Source of the DNA: Paenibacillus prosopidis
GTDB taxonomy: Bacteria > Bacillota > Bacilli > Paenibacillales > Paenibacillaceae
Assembly: GCF_003337375.1 (NCBI RefSeq)
Contig: NZ_QPJD01000025.1
Coordinates: 1 to 64,000 of the forward strand
Direction of reading: 5' to 3'
DNA length: 64,000 bases
The translations under genes were made by a program, and so were the position numbers. This document shows, one piece after another, positions 51,209 to 59,383 of this stretch. The notes under the pieces were generated by a model that saw only the letters and a list, made by a program, of their open reading frames with translations, was not told the DNA's origin and made no database searches. Position 1 is the stretch's first letter. Each line of letters begins with the position of its first letter.

Positions 51209-51966
51209 TGATTATTTGCAAATCCGAATCGGAACTGCGATATATGAGAGAAGCTGGACGCATCGTTGCGGAAACGCACCGGTTAATGACGCAAGCTGTG
51301 AAACCAGGCATCACGACTCGTGAGCTTGACCAAATCGCTGAAACGTACATTAGAAGCCAAGGTGCTGCTCCATCCTTCAAAGGTTACAATGGTTTTCCTT
51401 CCAGCATTTGCGCTTCTGTGAATGACGAGCTGGTGCACGGCTTCCCTGGGTCACGCAAGTTGAACGAAGGCGATATTATCAGTATCGATATTGGCGCAGA
51501 GTATGAAGGCTATCATGGTGATTCTGCTTGGACCTATGCGGTTGGAGCTGTATCGGATGAAGTTCAGAAACTGCTTGATGTAACGGAGGCTTCGCTATAT
51601 GCGGGGCTGCAGCTTATCAAGCCGGATGTCAGATTGTATACAATATCGCATGCTATTCAGAAGGTTATAGAAGATGCAGGCTTTTCCGTAGTACGGGAAT
51701 ACGTAGGGCACGGAATCGGCGCGGACCTCCATGAGGAACCACAAATACCGAACTACGGCATACCGGATCGCGGACCTCGTCTAAAGGCCGGAATGGTACT
51801 TGCAATCGAACCTATGGTCAATATCGGTGAACGATATGTCCGTACGCTTGAAGATAATTGGACGGTCGTAACGGAAGACGGTTCATGGTGCGCTCATTTT
51901 GAGCACACGGTGGCCGTAACAGAGGACGGCTTTGAAATATTGACCATTTTGCCGCAGCAGCCATAA
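51208..51966 (+). CDS. map: Methionine aminopeptidase type I
   Basis: Map removes the initiator Met. The 252-residue protein has the five metal ligands in DIGAEYEGYHGDSAW (Asp, Asp), EYVGHGIGADLHEEPQIPNY (His), VLAIEPMVN (Glu) and HFEHTVAVTEDG (Glu). No SH3-like N-terminal extension is present. It is coupled to adk by one shared base. Confidence 0.97.
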   Translation: MIICKSESELRYMREAGRIVAETHRLMTQAVKPGITTRELDQIAETYIRSQGAAPSFKGYNGFPSSICASVNDELVHGFPGSRKLNEGDIISIDIGAEYEGYHGDSAWTYAVGAVSDEVQKLLDVTEASLYAGLQLIKPDVRLYTISHAIQKVIEDAGFSVVREYVGHGIGADLHEEPQIPNYGIPDRGPRLKAGMVLAIEPMVNIGERYVRTLEDNWTVVTEDGSWCAHFEHTVAVTEDGFEILTILPQQP

Positions 51967-51968
51967 GT

Positions 51969-52256
51969 ATGACGATGGATGCTCGTCCCCAGATTGGTCA
52001 GTTCGTCAAAGTACTTCGCGGTAAGGATGAAGAGAGCTTCGCCGTTATTGTTGCTATCGTAGATGATCGTTTCGTCATGATTGCAGACGGCAATAAGCGT
52101 CGATTCGATCAGCCGAAGAAAAAGAACGTTCTGCATCTCGAGTTACAGCCTGCCATCAGTCAAGAGGTTTCAAGCAGCTTGCTTGAAACAGGCAGAGTGA
52201 CCAATGCCAAGTTACGTTATGTGATTCAGAAGTTTGCGTATGCGAAAGGAGAATGA
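51969..52256 (+). CDS. KOW-domain RNA-binding protein, L14e-like
   Basis: The 95-residue protein has a KOW-type start (IGQFVKVLRGKDEESFAVIV, VDDRFVMIADGNKRRFDQPK) like the small L14e/L6e-type proteins found between map and infA in Bacillales. ATG 51969 lies three bases after the map stop; ATG 51975 is an alternative. It overlaps the frame of infA by ATGA, though infA probably starts at GTG 52259. Function unknown; RNA binding is inferred. Confidence 0.85.
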   Translation: MTMDARPQIGQFVKVLRGKDEESFAVIVAIVDDRFVMIADGNKRRFDQPKKKNVLHLELQPAISQEVSSSLLETGRVTNAKLRYVIQKFAYAKGE

Positions 52257-52258
52257 CG

Positions 52259-52474
52259 GTGGCTAAGGAAGACGTCATTGAGGTCGAAGGTACGGTCATC
52301 GAACCGTTGCCGAATGCCATGTTCAAGGTGGAGCTGGAGAACGGTCATCAAATTCTCGCACACGTTTCCGGAAAGCTCAGAATGCACTTTATCCGCATCC
52401 TGACAGGAGACAAAGTGGTTATACAGTTATCGCCTTATGATTTATCAAGAGGGCGCATCACCTATCGGAAGTAG
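52259..52474 (+). CDS. infA: Translation initiation factor IF-1
   Basis: The 71-residue OB-fold factor binds the 30S A site. GTG 52259 (AKEDVIEVEGTVIEPLPNAM) lies seven bases after AAAGGAG, whereas ATG 52253 is only one base away. LENGHQILAHVSGKLRMHFI and YDLSRGRITYRK are conserved. Confidence 0.97.
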   Translation: MAKEDVIEVEGTVIEPLPNAMFKVELENGHQILAHVSGKLRMHFIRILTGDKVVIQLSPYDLSRGRITYRK

Positions 52475-52516
52475 TCCTTTGGGGCTTACTTACGAAAGAT
52501 TCGGGAGGTAATCACA

Positions 52517-52630
52517 ATGAAGGTCAGACCTTCGGTTAAGCCGATCTGCGAAAAATGCAAAGTCATTCGTCGCAAAGGCAACGTTATGGTGATTTGTGAA
52601 AATCCGAAACACAAACAAAAACAAGGATAG
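52517..52630 (+). CDS. rpmJ: 50S ribosomal protein L36, zinc type
   Basis: The 37-residue product MKVRPSVKPICEKCKVIRRK... carries the zinc ligands CEKC, Cys and His (CENPKH), the C+ form. ATG 52517 follows GGGAGG. It lies between infA and rpsM as expected. Confidence 0.98.
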   Translation: MKVRPSVKPICEKCKVIRRKGNVMVICENPKHKQKQG

Positions 52631-52649
52631 AAGGAGGGAAATATAGCCT

Positions 52650-53018
52650 ATGGCACGTATAGCTGGTGTAGACTTGCCGCGTGATAAACGCGTCGAAATC
52701 GCCCTGACGTACATTTTCGGTATTGGCAAAACAACGTCGCAAAAACTTTTGAAAACAGCTGATGTTAACTTCGACACTCGCGTTCGCGATTTGACAGAAG
52801 ACGAATTGGGTCGCTTGCGCGAAGCAATCGATAAATCTGTTAAAGTAGAAGGCGACTTGCGTCGTGAAATTTCGCTTAACATCAAGCGTCTGACTGAAAT
52901 CGGATGCTACCGCGGTCTTCGTCACCGTCGTGGATTGCCTGTTCGCGGTCAACGTACAAAAACAAATGCCCGTACACGTAAAGGTCCTCGTCGGACTGTA
53001 GCTAACAAGAAGAAATAA
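52650..53018 (+). CDS. rpsM: 30S ribosomal protein S13
   Basis: The 122-residue S13 bridges to the 50S subunit in the head. ARIAGVDLPRDKRVEIALTY, YIFGIGKTTSQKLL and RGLRHRRGLPVRGQRTKTNA are conserved. ATG follows GAAGGAGGG. Confidence 0.98.
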   Translation: MARIAGVDLPRDKRVEIALTYIFGIGKTTSQKLLKTADVNFDTRVRDLTEDELGRLREAIDKSVKVEGDLRREISLNIKRLTEIGCYRGLRHRRGLPVRGQRTKTNARTRKGPRRTVANKKK

Positions 53019-53037
53019 GAAGGGAGGATAATGGACA

Positions 53038-53433
53038 ATGGCTAAACCAAAAAAAGTCGTTCGTACGAAACGTCGCGACCGGAAAAATATTGACACTGGC
53101 GTTGCGCACATTCGCTCGACGTTCAACAATACGATCGTTACGATCACGGATCCGCACGGTAATGCAATCTCTTGGGCAAGCTCTGGTAACCTTGGTTTCA
53201 AAGGTTCCCGTAAAAGCACGCCGTTCGCAGCTCAAATGGCTGCTGAATCCGCAGCGAAAGCAGCGATGGAGCATGGCATGAGAACTGTCGAAGTGATGGT
53301 AAAAGGACCAGGCGCCGGCCGTGAAGCAGCGATTCGCTCGCTTCAAGCTGCTGGATTGGAAGTTAACCTCATTAAAGACGTAACACCAGTTCCTCATAAC
53401 GGATGCCGTCCGCCGAAACGTCGTCGCGTATAG
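53038..53433 (+). CDS. rpsK: 30S ribosomal protein S11
   Basis: The 131-residue S11 lies on the 30S platform. GVAHIRSTFNNTIVTITDPH, GNAISWASSGNLGFKGSRKS and TPVPHNGCRPPKRRRV are conserved. ATG follows GGGAGGA. A 125-base gap with GAAGGAGGG precedes rpoA. Confidence 0.98.
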   Translation: MAKPKKVVRTKRRDRKNIDTGVAHIRSTFNNTIVTITDPHGNAISWASSGNLGFKGSRKSTPFAAQMAAESAAKAAMEHGMRTVEVMVKGPGAGREAAIRSLQAAGLEVNLIKDVTPVPHNGCRPPKRRRV

Positions 53434-53558
53434 TTGGATTCTTGGTGGTATCAAATAACAACAACTTGTGAATAATGGTTGTGAAGGTTTGGCATACTAC
53501 AAGATTTGACTTAAAATAAGTAAGGTAACGGAGCGACGTTTGAAGGAGGGTACTATTA

Positions 53559-54503
53559 GTGATTGAGATCGAAAAGCCGAAAATCGAAACCGTAGAACTG
53601 AATGACGAGGGAACTTACGGACGTTTCGTCGTCGAACCGCTGGAACGCGGATACGGCACGACGCTTGGAAATTCGCTTCGCCGAATTTTATTGTCATCTT
53701 TGCCGGGTGCAGCAGTAACCTCGGTTCAAATCGACGGAGTGCTTCACGAGTTCTCTACGGTTCCCGGAGTGATTGAGGATGTGACCGAAATCATTCTGAA
53801 CCTGAAGGGCCTCTCGTTGAAAATCCACTCCGATGAAGAAAAGGTGTTGGAAATCGACGCGGAAGGCGAAGGGAATATTACAGCGGGCGACATTCGAGCT
53901 GACAGCGATGTCGAGATTTTAAGCCCTGATCTTCACATCGCAACCTTGGCCTCCGGCGCGCGGCTCCATATGCGGGTTTTTGCTAATCGGGGACGCGGTT
54001 ACGTGCAAGCGGACCGCAACAAGAAGGACGAACAACCGATTGGGGTAATACCCGTTGATTCGATATACACGCCAATTACTCGTGTCAACTACAGCGTTGA
54101 AAATACGCGCGTGGGTCAAGTTACGAACTACGACAAGCTGACGCTTGAAGTATGGACTGACGGCAGTATTAGACCGGAAGAGGCTGTAAGCCTCGGCGCT
54201 AAAATTTTGACCGAGCATTTGGACCTGTTCGTTGGATTAACCGATGAAGCCAAAGACGCGGAAATTATGGTTGAGAAGGAAGAAGATAAGAAAGAGAAAG
54301 TTCTTGAGATGACGATCGAGGAGCTTGATCTTTCCGTCCGTTCTTATAACTGCTTGAAACGCGCAGGCATTAACACCGTTCAAGAGCTGATCACGAAATC
54401 CGAAGAGGACATGATGAAGGTTCGTAACCTGGGCCGTAAATCACTCGAGGAAGTTCAAGAGAAGCTTGAAGAGCTCGGTTTGGGCCTTCGTATGGAAGAG
54501 TAG
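53559..54503 (+). CDS. rpoA: DNA-directed RNA polymerase subunit alpha
   Basis: The 314-residue alpha subunit forms the assembly dimer and contacts UP elements and activators. GTG 53559 (IEIEKPKIETVELNDEGTYG) follows GAAGGAGGG. The N-terminal domain has RGYGTTLGNSLRRILLSSLP; the C-terminal domain ELDLSVRSYNCLKRAGINTV and VRNLGRKSLEEVQEKLEELG. Confidence 0.99.
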   Translation: MIEIEKPKIETVELNDEGTYGRFVVEPLERGYGTTLGNSLRRILLSSLPGAAVTSVQIDGVLHEFSTVPGVIEDVTEIILNLKGLSLKIHSDEEKVLEIDAEGEGNITAGDIRADSDVEILSPDLHIATLASGARLHMRVFANRGRGYVQADRNKKDEQPIGVIPVDSIYTPITRVNYSVENTRVGQVTNYDKLTLEVWTDGSIRPEEAVSLGAKILTEHLDLFVGLTDEAKDAEIMVEKEEDKKEKVLEMTIEELDLSVRSYNCLKRAGINTVQELITKSEEDMMKVRNLGRKSLEEVQEKLEELGLGLRMEE

Positions 54504-54548
54504 TAAACCAACAAGAATAGACAAAAGAGCAAGGGAGGGGAAAACAAG

Positions 54549-54914
54549 ATGGCATATCAAAAATTGGGACGTGACGCTAGTGCACGGAAAGCATTGTTCC
54601 GTGACCTCGTTACTGATTTGTTCCTTTATGAGCGTATTCAAACGACTGAAGCTAAAGCGAAAGAAGTTCGTTCTATCGCTGAGAAGCTGATCACTAAAGC
54701 TAAGCAAGGTGATCTGAGTGCTCGTCGTCAAGTAGCTGCTTATGTTCGTCGTGAATCCGTTGACGGACAACAAGACGCTATTCAAAAGCTGTTCTCCGAA
54801 CTGGCTACCCGTTACTCGGAACGTGCGGGCGGATACACGCGCATTCTGAAGCTAGGTCCTCGTCGCGGCGATGCTGCGCCTATGGTTTACCTGGAATTGG
54901 TTGACCGCGCGTAA
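54549..54914 (+). CDS. rplQ: 50S ribosomal protein L17
   Basis: The 121-residue L17 is the last gene of the alpha block. YQKLGRDASARKALFRDLVT, TTEAKAKEVRSIAEKLITKA and YTRILKLGPRRGDAAPMVYL are conserved. ATG follows GGGAGGGG. Confidence 0.98.
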   Translation: MAYQKLGRDASARKALFRDLVTDLFLYERIQTTEAKAKEVRSIAEKLITKAKQGDLSARRQVAAYVRRESVDGQQDAIQKLFSELATRYSERAGGYTRILKLGPRRGDAAPMVYLELVDRA

Positions 54915-54986
54915 GTATAACCCAATAGTCGAGAAGCGTATGAGCTAGTCCACAGCGAAAAACCTTGTCCCAGCTTATACGTAGAG

Positions 54987-55018
54987 AAAAGGGTGGACCC
55001 TTGCGGCCACCTTTTTTT
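54987..55018 (+). terminator. Terminator of the S10-spc-alpha superoperon
   Basis: AAAGGGTGG, loop ACCCTTGCGG, CCACCTTTTTTT. A second stem CGTATGAGCT/AGCTTATACG lies just upstream (near 54937-54981). Confidence 0.88.
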
Positions 55019-55212
55019 ATTTGCTGTTCACGGTTATTGTCTATATTGGTTTGTTCTTATAATGCTTGCGGGATACGCCATGGTATTGTCTTTGTATTGT
55101 TTGCAGGTGCGCAAAACGCCAAGCGTGTCCATAAGGCCGTGTAAGCGGCTGAAGTGGACGAAAGCGACTGCTACAGATAAAAGTCACCAGGGAGCGTCGG
55201 ATGAGCTTGTAA

Positions 55213-55343
55213 GACACCTCCCAGGTGTCCAGAGGGCGGAGCGCCTCGGGGTCCCCCTTATGAAGGGGGATTTAGAGGGATGGGTCCCTTGGTTAAGGTG
55301 TAGGTTATCTTAATTAGGGGGATGGAAATCCCTTTTAAAAGGG
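55213..55343. repeat. Palindromic repeat region before truA
   Basis: Three perfect palindromes stand in a row: GACACCT-CCC-AGGTGTC (55213-55229), CCCCCTT-ATG-AAGGGGG (55253-55269) and CCCTTTTAAAAGGG (55330-55343), with GGGGGATTTAGAGGG between. The wording of this stretch resembles dispersed intergenic repeats of Paenibacillus. Bases 55019-55212 hold no gene I recognise; an open frame at 54993-55313 has no ribosome site or family. Confidence 0.6.
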
Positions 55344-55353
55344 GGCAGGTTGG

Positions 55354-56106
55354 ATGCGCAACATATGCGTCAAAGTGAGCTACGACGGTTCAGGCTTTAA
55401 CGGCTTTCAATCGCAGCCATACGGCAGAACGGTGCAGGGTGAAATTGAAAAGGCCATTAAGAAGCTGACAGGCGAGACCATTATTATTATTGGATCAGGA
55501 CGTACCGATGCGGGAGTGCATGCGCAGGGACAGATGTTCAACTTCTACACGGAATCAACGATTCCGACGCAGAGGTGGGCGATTGCTCTGAATACGCGGT
55601 TACCGAAGGATATCGTCATCATCGAAGCATTCGATGTGCCGGAGCATTTTCATGCCAGAAGATCCGCTAAGCGCAAAACGTATCGTTATACGATAGATCT
55701 CGGGAAGTTTCCGGACGTATTTGGCCGTCAGTTCCGCTTTCATCATCCGACTCCGCTTGATATAGATGCGATGCGAGAGGGTTTGACCTATTTAGTCGGA
55801 GAGCATGATTTCACTTCGTTCACATCAATACATTCTACTAAGCCTCATCATATTCGCACAATCTATGAAGCAGACTTCATACAGGAAGGCCCAATCGTTC
55901 ATATGTACGTGACAGGCAATGGTTTTCTGTACAATATGGTTCGCGTTATTATGGGAACTTTATTATGGGTAGGCGAAGGGAAACTAGTTCCGTCTGATAT
56001 AAAACGCATCCTCGAAGGGCGCAATCGATCACTCGCTGGACCAACCGCAATGCCGCACGGATTGATGCTGATGGATGTTGAATATTTCATCGAAAAACAA
56101 GGATAA
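55354..56106 (+). CDS. truA: tRNA pseudouridine(38-40) synthase
   Basis: TruA converts U38-U40 in the anticodon arm to pseudouridine. The 250-residue protein has the catalytic Asp in GSGRTDAGVHAQGQMF, with VSYDGSGFNGFQSQPYGRTV at the N-terminus and GNGFLYNMVRVIMGTLLWVG near the C-terminus. ATG 55354 follows GGGGGCAGG, partly inside the palindromic repeat. In B. subtilis it follows the ecf genes, which are absent here. Confidence 0.96.
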   Translation: MRNICVKVSYDGSGFNGFQSQPYGRTVQGEIEKAIKKLTGETIIIIGSGRTDAGVHAQGQMFNFYTESTIPTQRWAIALNTRLPKDIVIIEAFDVPEHFHARRSAKRKTYRYTIDLGKFPDVFGRQFRFHHPTPLDIDAMREGLTYLVGEHDFTSFTSIHSTKPHHIRTIYEADFIQEGPIVHMYVTGNGFLYNMVRVIMGTLLWVGEGKLVPSDIKRILEGRNRSLAGPTAMPHGLMLMDVEYFIEKQG

Positions 56107-56121
56107 ATCACTATAAATTAC

Positions 56122-56150
56122 TTGCACTTACCTATTCTTTATAGTAGAAT
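56122..56150 (+). promoter_or_regulatory. Promoter of rplM-rpsI
   Basis: TTGCAC (56122-56127), 17 bases, TAGAAT (56145-56150). The 140-base leader ends in a small CAACG-TTTA-CGTTG stem; it may be the L13 leader of Firmicutes, but I could not confirm its structure. Confidence 0.6.
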
Positions 56151-56289
56151 ATAACTTGTGCTTTCGAAGTGGCTAACCCACAGCCCCGACTGAGATCGTC
56201 ACAAACTTGGCAATCAACAATGAATATCAAACCAACGTTTACGTTGTTATAAAAAACGATTAATGTATAAGAATTAAGGAGGATCATCC

Positions 56290-56727
56290 ATGCGTACCAC
56301 CTATATGGCTAAGCCAAATGAAGTTGAGCGTAAATGGTTCGTCATTGATGCGGAAGGCAAAACGCTTGGCCGTTTGGCTAGTGAAGCAGCAGCTCTGATC
56401 CGCGGCAAGCACAAACCGCAATTTACACCACATATTGATACAGGCGATTTCGTCGTAGTTATCAATGCTGAGAAAATCGTTCTGACAGGCAAAAAAATGT
56501 CGGACAAAATGTACTACCGTCACTCGATGTACCCAGGTGGTTTGAAAGTAACACCGGCACAAGAGATGATCAAAAACAAGCCGGAGCGCGTTATCGAATT
56601 CGCGGTACACGGCATGTTGCCTAAGAATCGTCTTGGCGACAAAATGAAGCTTAAACTTAAAGTATACGCAGGTGCGGAACATCCACATCAAGCACAAAAC
56701 CCTGAAGTTTACGAACTTCGCGGGTAA
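56290..56727 (+). CDS. rplM: 50S ribosomal protein L13
   Basis: The 145-residue L13 acts early in 50S assembly. TYMAKPNEVERKWFVIDAEG, TLGRLASEAAALIRGKHKPQ and HGMLPKNRLGDKMKLKLKVY are conserved. ATG 56290 follows TAAGGAGG. Confidence 0.98.
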   Translation: MRTTYMAKPNEVERKWFVIDAEGKTLGRLASEAAALIRGKHKPQFTPHIDTGDFVVVINAEKIVLTGKKMSDKMYYRHSMYPGGLKVTPAQEMIKNKPERVIEFAVHGMLPKNRLGDKMKLKLKVYAGAEHPHQAQNPEVYELRG

Positions 56728-56747
56728 TAAAGAGGAGGACATGTTTC

Positions 56748-57140
56748 ATGGCTCAAGTGCAATACTATGGAACCGGTCGTCGTAAACACTCTGTTGCACG
56801 TGTACGTCTTGTGCCGGGTGAAGGACGAATCATTGTTAATAAACGCGATTTGAATGAATATTTCGGTTTGGAAACACTCAAGCTGATCGTAAAACAACCG
56901 CTTAACCTTACTGACACATTGTCGAAATACGATGTGCTTGTAATCGCTAACGGCGGTGGAATGTCCGGTCAAGCTGGCGCTATCCGTCACGGTATTTCCC
57001 GCGCTCTGCTCAAAGCAGACCCTGAATTCCGTCCGGCTCTAAAACGTGCAGGCTTCCTGACACGTGATCCGCGTATGAAAGAACGTAAAAAATACGGTCT
57101 TAAAGCGGCTCGTCGCGCTCCACAATTCTCGAAACGTTAA
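56748..57140 (+). CDS. rpsI: 30S ribosomal protein S9
   Basis: The 130-residue S9 reaches the P-site anticodon with its C-terminal tail, here ending RRAPQFSKR. YYGTGRRKHSVARVRLVPGE and GGMSGQAGAIRHGISRALLK are conserved. ATG follows AGAGGAGG. Confidence 0.98.
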   Translation: MAQVQYYGTGRRKHSVARVRLVPGEGRIIVNKRDLNEYFGLETLKLIVKQPLNLTDTLSKYDVLVIANGGGMSGQAGAIRHGISRALLKADPEFRPALKRAGFLTRDPRMKERKKYGLKAARRAPQFSKR

Positions 57141-57156
57141 TATGTACAAGACAAAT

Positions 57157-57189
57157 GCCTTCTCTGCATGCCGGAGAAGGCGTTTTTTT
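57157..57189 (+). terminator. rplM-rpsI terminator
   Basis: GCCTTCTC, loop TGCATGCC, GGAGAAGGC, then GTTTTTTT. Confidence 0.92.
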
Positions 57190-57242
57190 GTGACTTAACA
57201 AAAAAGGTAAAAACTTTATTTCATTTTGGTGTAAACTTAATA

Positions 57243-57271
57243 TTGAACAATGACCGCTTAGGACGTATAAT
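57243..57271 (+). promoter_or_regulatory. Promoter of cysH-sat
   Basis: TTGAAC (57243-57248), 17 bases, TATAAT (57266-57271). No S-box or T-box was recognised; a CymR or CysL-type site could not be resolved by eye. Confidence 0.65.
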
Positions 57272-57318
57272 TTTTATACAGACTATTTTACTAGGAATTA
57301 AAAACGGAGGGCATAAAA

Positions 57319-58014
57319 ATGAACCTTTTTGAAAAAGAAGCGCTTATCGCGCAAAAAGCGGTAGAGCTTGAGAACGCAACACCGGAAGAAATTATCGCTT
57401 ATGCGGTAGAAACCTTCCCTAACATTACATTTGCCTGCAGCTTCGGCGCAGAAGACGTTGTTTTGGTCGACATGCTCCAAAAAATTAGTCCGAAAACGGA
57501 TATTTTCTATTTGGATACCGACTTTCACTTCAAGGAAACCTATGAGACACGCGACCGTATGGCCGAACGTTATCCAGGAATTCCTTTCGTTGAAGTTAAG
57601 CCGGAAATGACGCCTGAGGAACAAGCTGCACAATTCGGCGAAGAGCTATGGAAGACTGATGCCAATGCATGCTGCAACATCCGTAAAGTTAAACCTCTAA
57701 CAAACATTTTGTCGAAGTATGAGGCTTGGATTACAGGTATCCGCCGTGATCAGGCGCCGACTCGGGCAAACTCGAAAAAAATTGAATACGATACAAAATT
57801 CGGCTTGGTTAAGTTCAATCCTATTGCTGGATGGACGTCGGAAGACGTATGGAACTACATTCGCGAGAATGATGTCATCTATAACCCGCTGCATGACCAA
57901 AATTACCCAAGTATCGGCTGTGAGCAATGCACGCGTAAAGTTATGCCGGGTGAAGACCCGCGCGCTGGACGCTGGGCTGGTCAAGAGAAAACAGAATGCG
58001 GCTTGCATAAGTAA
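57319..58014 (+). CDS. cysH: Phosphoadenylyl/adenylyl-sulfate reductase
   Basis: CysH reduces activated sulfate to sulfite. The 231-residue protein has the sulfonucleotide-binding SFGAEDVVLVDMLQKI and ITGIRRDQAPTRA. The iron-sulfur Cys pattern of the APS-reducing type is present: NACCNIRKV, then GCEQCTRKV, and the catalytic C-terminal ECGLHK. The double pair predicts a 4Fe-4S cluster and APS use, consistent with the absence of cysC beside it. ATG follows CGGAGGG. Confidence 0.94.
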   Translation: MNLFEKEALIAQKAVELENATPEEIIAYAVETFPNITFACSFGAEDVVLVDMLQKISPKTDIFYLDTDFHFKETYETRDRMAERYPGIPFVEVKPEMTPEEQAAQFGEELWKTDANACCNIRKVKPLTNILSKYEAWITGIRRDQAPTRANSKKIEYDTKFGLVKFNPIAGWTSEDVWNYIRENDVIYNPLHDQNYPSIGCEQCTRKVMPGEDPRAGRWAGQEKTECGLHK

Positions 58015-58085
58015 GATATATAATTATAAGCGGATGCTTCGATTTTTGCTTAGCATTTGCAAACCTTTGGGAGGCTACAAGCATT

Positions 58086-59252
58086 ATGAGTCAAATTTTA
58101 CCGCATGGCGGTGTACTGGTTAACCGAATCGCCGTGGGCGAACAACGTGAAGCGTTACTAGCAGAAGCTAAAGCTTTGAAATCCATTACGATCAACACGT
58201 GGACGATTTCCGACCTTGATTTGATCGGTGTAGGCGCTTTTTCCCCGTTGACAGGCTTCATGAATGAAGCAGACTACCGTTCGGTAGTAGAGAGCATGCG
58301 TCTTGCTAACGGTACCGTATGGAGCATTCCGATTACACTTGCTGTAGAAGAGAAGAAAGCGGCAGAGTTCGCGGCTGGTGAGCGCGCTGCGCTTGTTGGC
58401 GAAGACGGTGTTATCTACGGCGTTATCGATATCGAAAGCATTTATAGCGTTGATCAGAAGCTTGAAGCGGTTAACGTATTCAAGACCGATGATCTTGAGC
58501 ATCCGGGCGTACAGAAGCTGTTAGAACGTTCTTCTACCTATGTAGGCGGTGCTATCACTGTATTGAACCGTCCACAGCCCGAGAAGTTTAAAGAGTTTTA
58601 TTTCGACCCTTCGGAAACTCGCCGTATTTTTGCGGAAAAAGGCTGGAAAACGATTGTTGGCTTCCAAACGCGTAACCCTGTTCACCGCGCTCATGAATAT
58701 ATTCAGAAGACGGCAATGGAAATTGTCGATGCTTTGTTCCTGAACCCACTCGTAGGCGAAACAAAATCGGATGATGTTCCCGCAAATGTTCGAATGAAGA
58801 GCTATCTGGCCCTTCTCGAAAATTATTATCCGAAGGATCGCGTTTTTCTTGGCGTATTCCCGGCAGCCATGCGTTACGCTGGACCTCGCGAAGCGATTTT
58901 CCATGCGATCGTTCGTAAAAACTATGGCTGCTCGCATTTTATCGTTGGCCGCGACCATGCAGGCGTTGGCGATTACTACGGTACTTACGAAGCACAGGAT
59001 CTGTTGAAATCCATTTCTGCTGAAGATCTTGGCATTACGCCGCTTTACTTCGAGCACAGCTTCTACTGCAAGCAATGCGGTAACATGGCTACTTCGAAAA
59101 CATGTCCGCATGATAAAGAGCATCATTTGACTCTTTCGGGTACAAAGGTTCGCGCATTGCTGCGCGATGGCGTTTGCCCGCCGCCTGAGTTCTCGCGTCC
59201 GGAAGTGGCTAAGATCCTTATTGAAGGTATGTCTGAACAGCCTGTAGGATAA
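58086..59252 (+). CDS. sat: Sulfate adenylyltransferase
   Basis: ATP sulfurylase makes APS from ATP and sulfate, the substrate of the upstream cysH product. The 388-residue protein has GFQTRNPVHRAHEYIQKTAM (HxxH site) and FIVGRDHAGVGDYYGTYEAQ. A CKQCGNMATSKTCPHD zinc-like motif lies near residue 316, and there is no fused APS kinase domain. ATG 58086 follows TTGGGAGG. Confidence 0.96.
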   Translation: MSQILPHGGVLVNRIAVGEQREALLAEAKALKSITINTWTISDLDLIGVGAFSPLTGFMNEADYRSVVESMRLANGTVWSIPITLAVEEKKAAEFAAGERAALVGEDGVIYGVIDIESIYSVDQKLEAVNVFKTDDLEHPGVQKLLERSSTYVGGAITVLNRPQPEKFKEFYFDPSETRRIFAEKGWKTIVGFQTRNPVHRAHEYIQKTAMEIVDALFLNPLVGETKSDDVPANVRMKSYLALLENYYPKDRVFLGVFPAAMRYAGPREAIFHAIVRKNYGCSHFIVGRDHAGVGDYYGTYEAQDLLKSISAEDLGITPLYFEHSFYCKQCGNMATSKTCPHDKEHHLTLSGTKVRALLRDGVCPPPEFSRPEVAKILIEGMSEQPVG

Positions 59253-59288
59253 TCGCTTCATTTTCGTTATTGGTTTGTCTCATAAACG

Positions 59289-59383
59289 ACCATCTCGTCC
59301 CATATAAATGAATGAGTGCATATGGCTTATTAAAAGCATATGATGCCGCTTATTCATTAGATGGAGGACGAGGTGGTTTTTTT
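59289..59383 (+). terminator. Very long hairpin ending at the cwlD start
   Basis: ACCATCTCGTCC (59289-59300) pairs with GGACGAGGTGGT (59366-59377, one G-T pair). The stem continues inward with ATGAATGAG-TGCATATG against CATATGATGCC-GCTTATTCAT. Seven T follow and then ATG. The ribosome site GAGGTGG of cwlD lies inside the 3' arm. Confidence 0.78.

Noticed and set aside
54993..55313. 106-residue open frame after rplQ
   Set aside because: It begins inside the superoperon terminator, has no ribosome site and crosses the palindromic repeats.
55213..55343. CRISPR array
   Set aside because: The palindromes differ from one another and there are no regular spacers.
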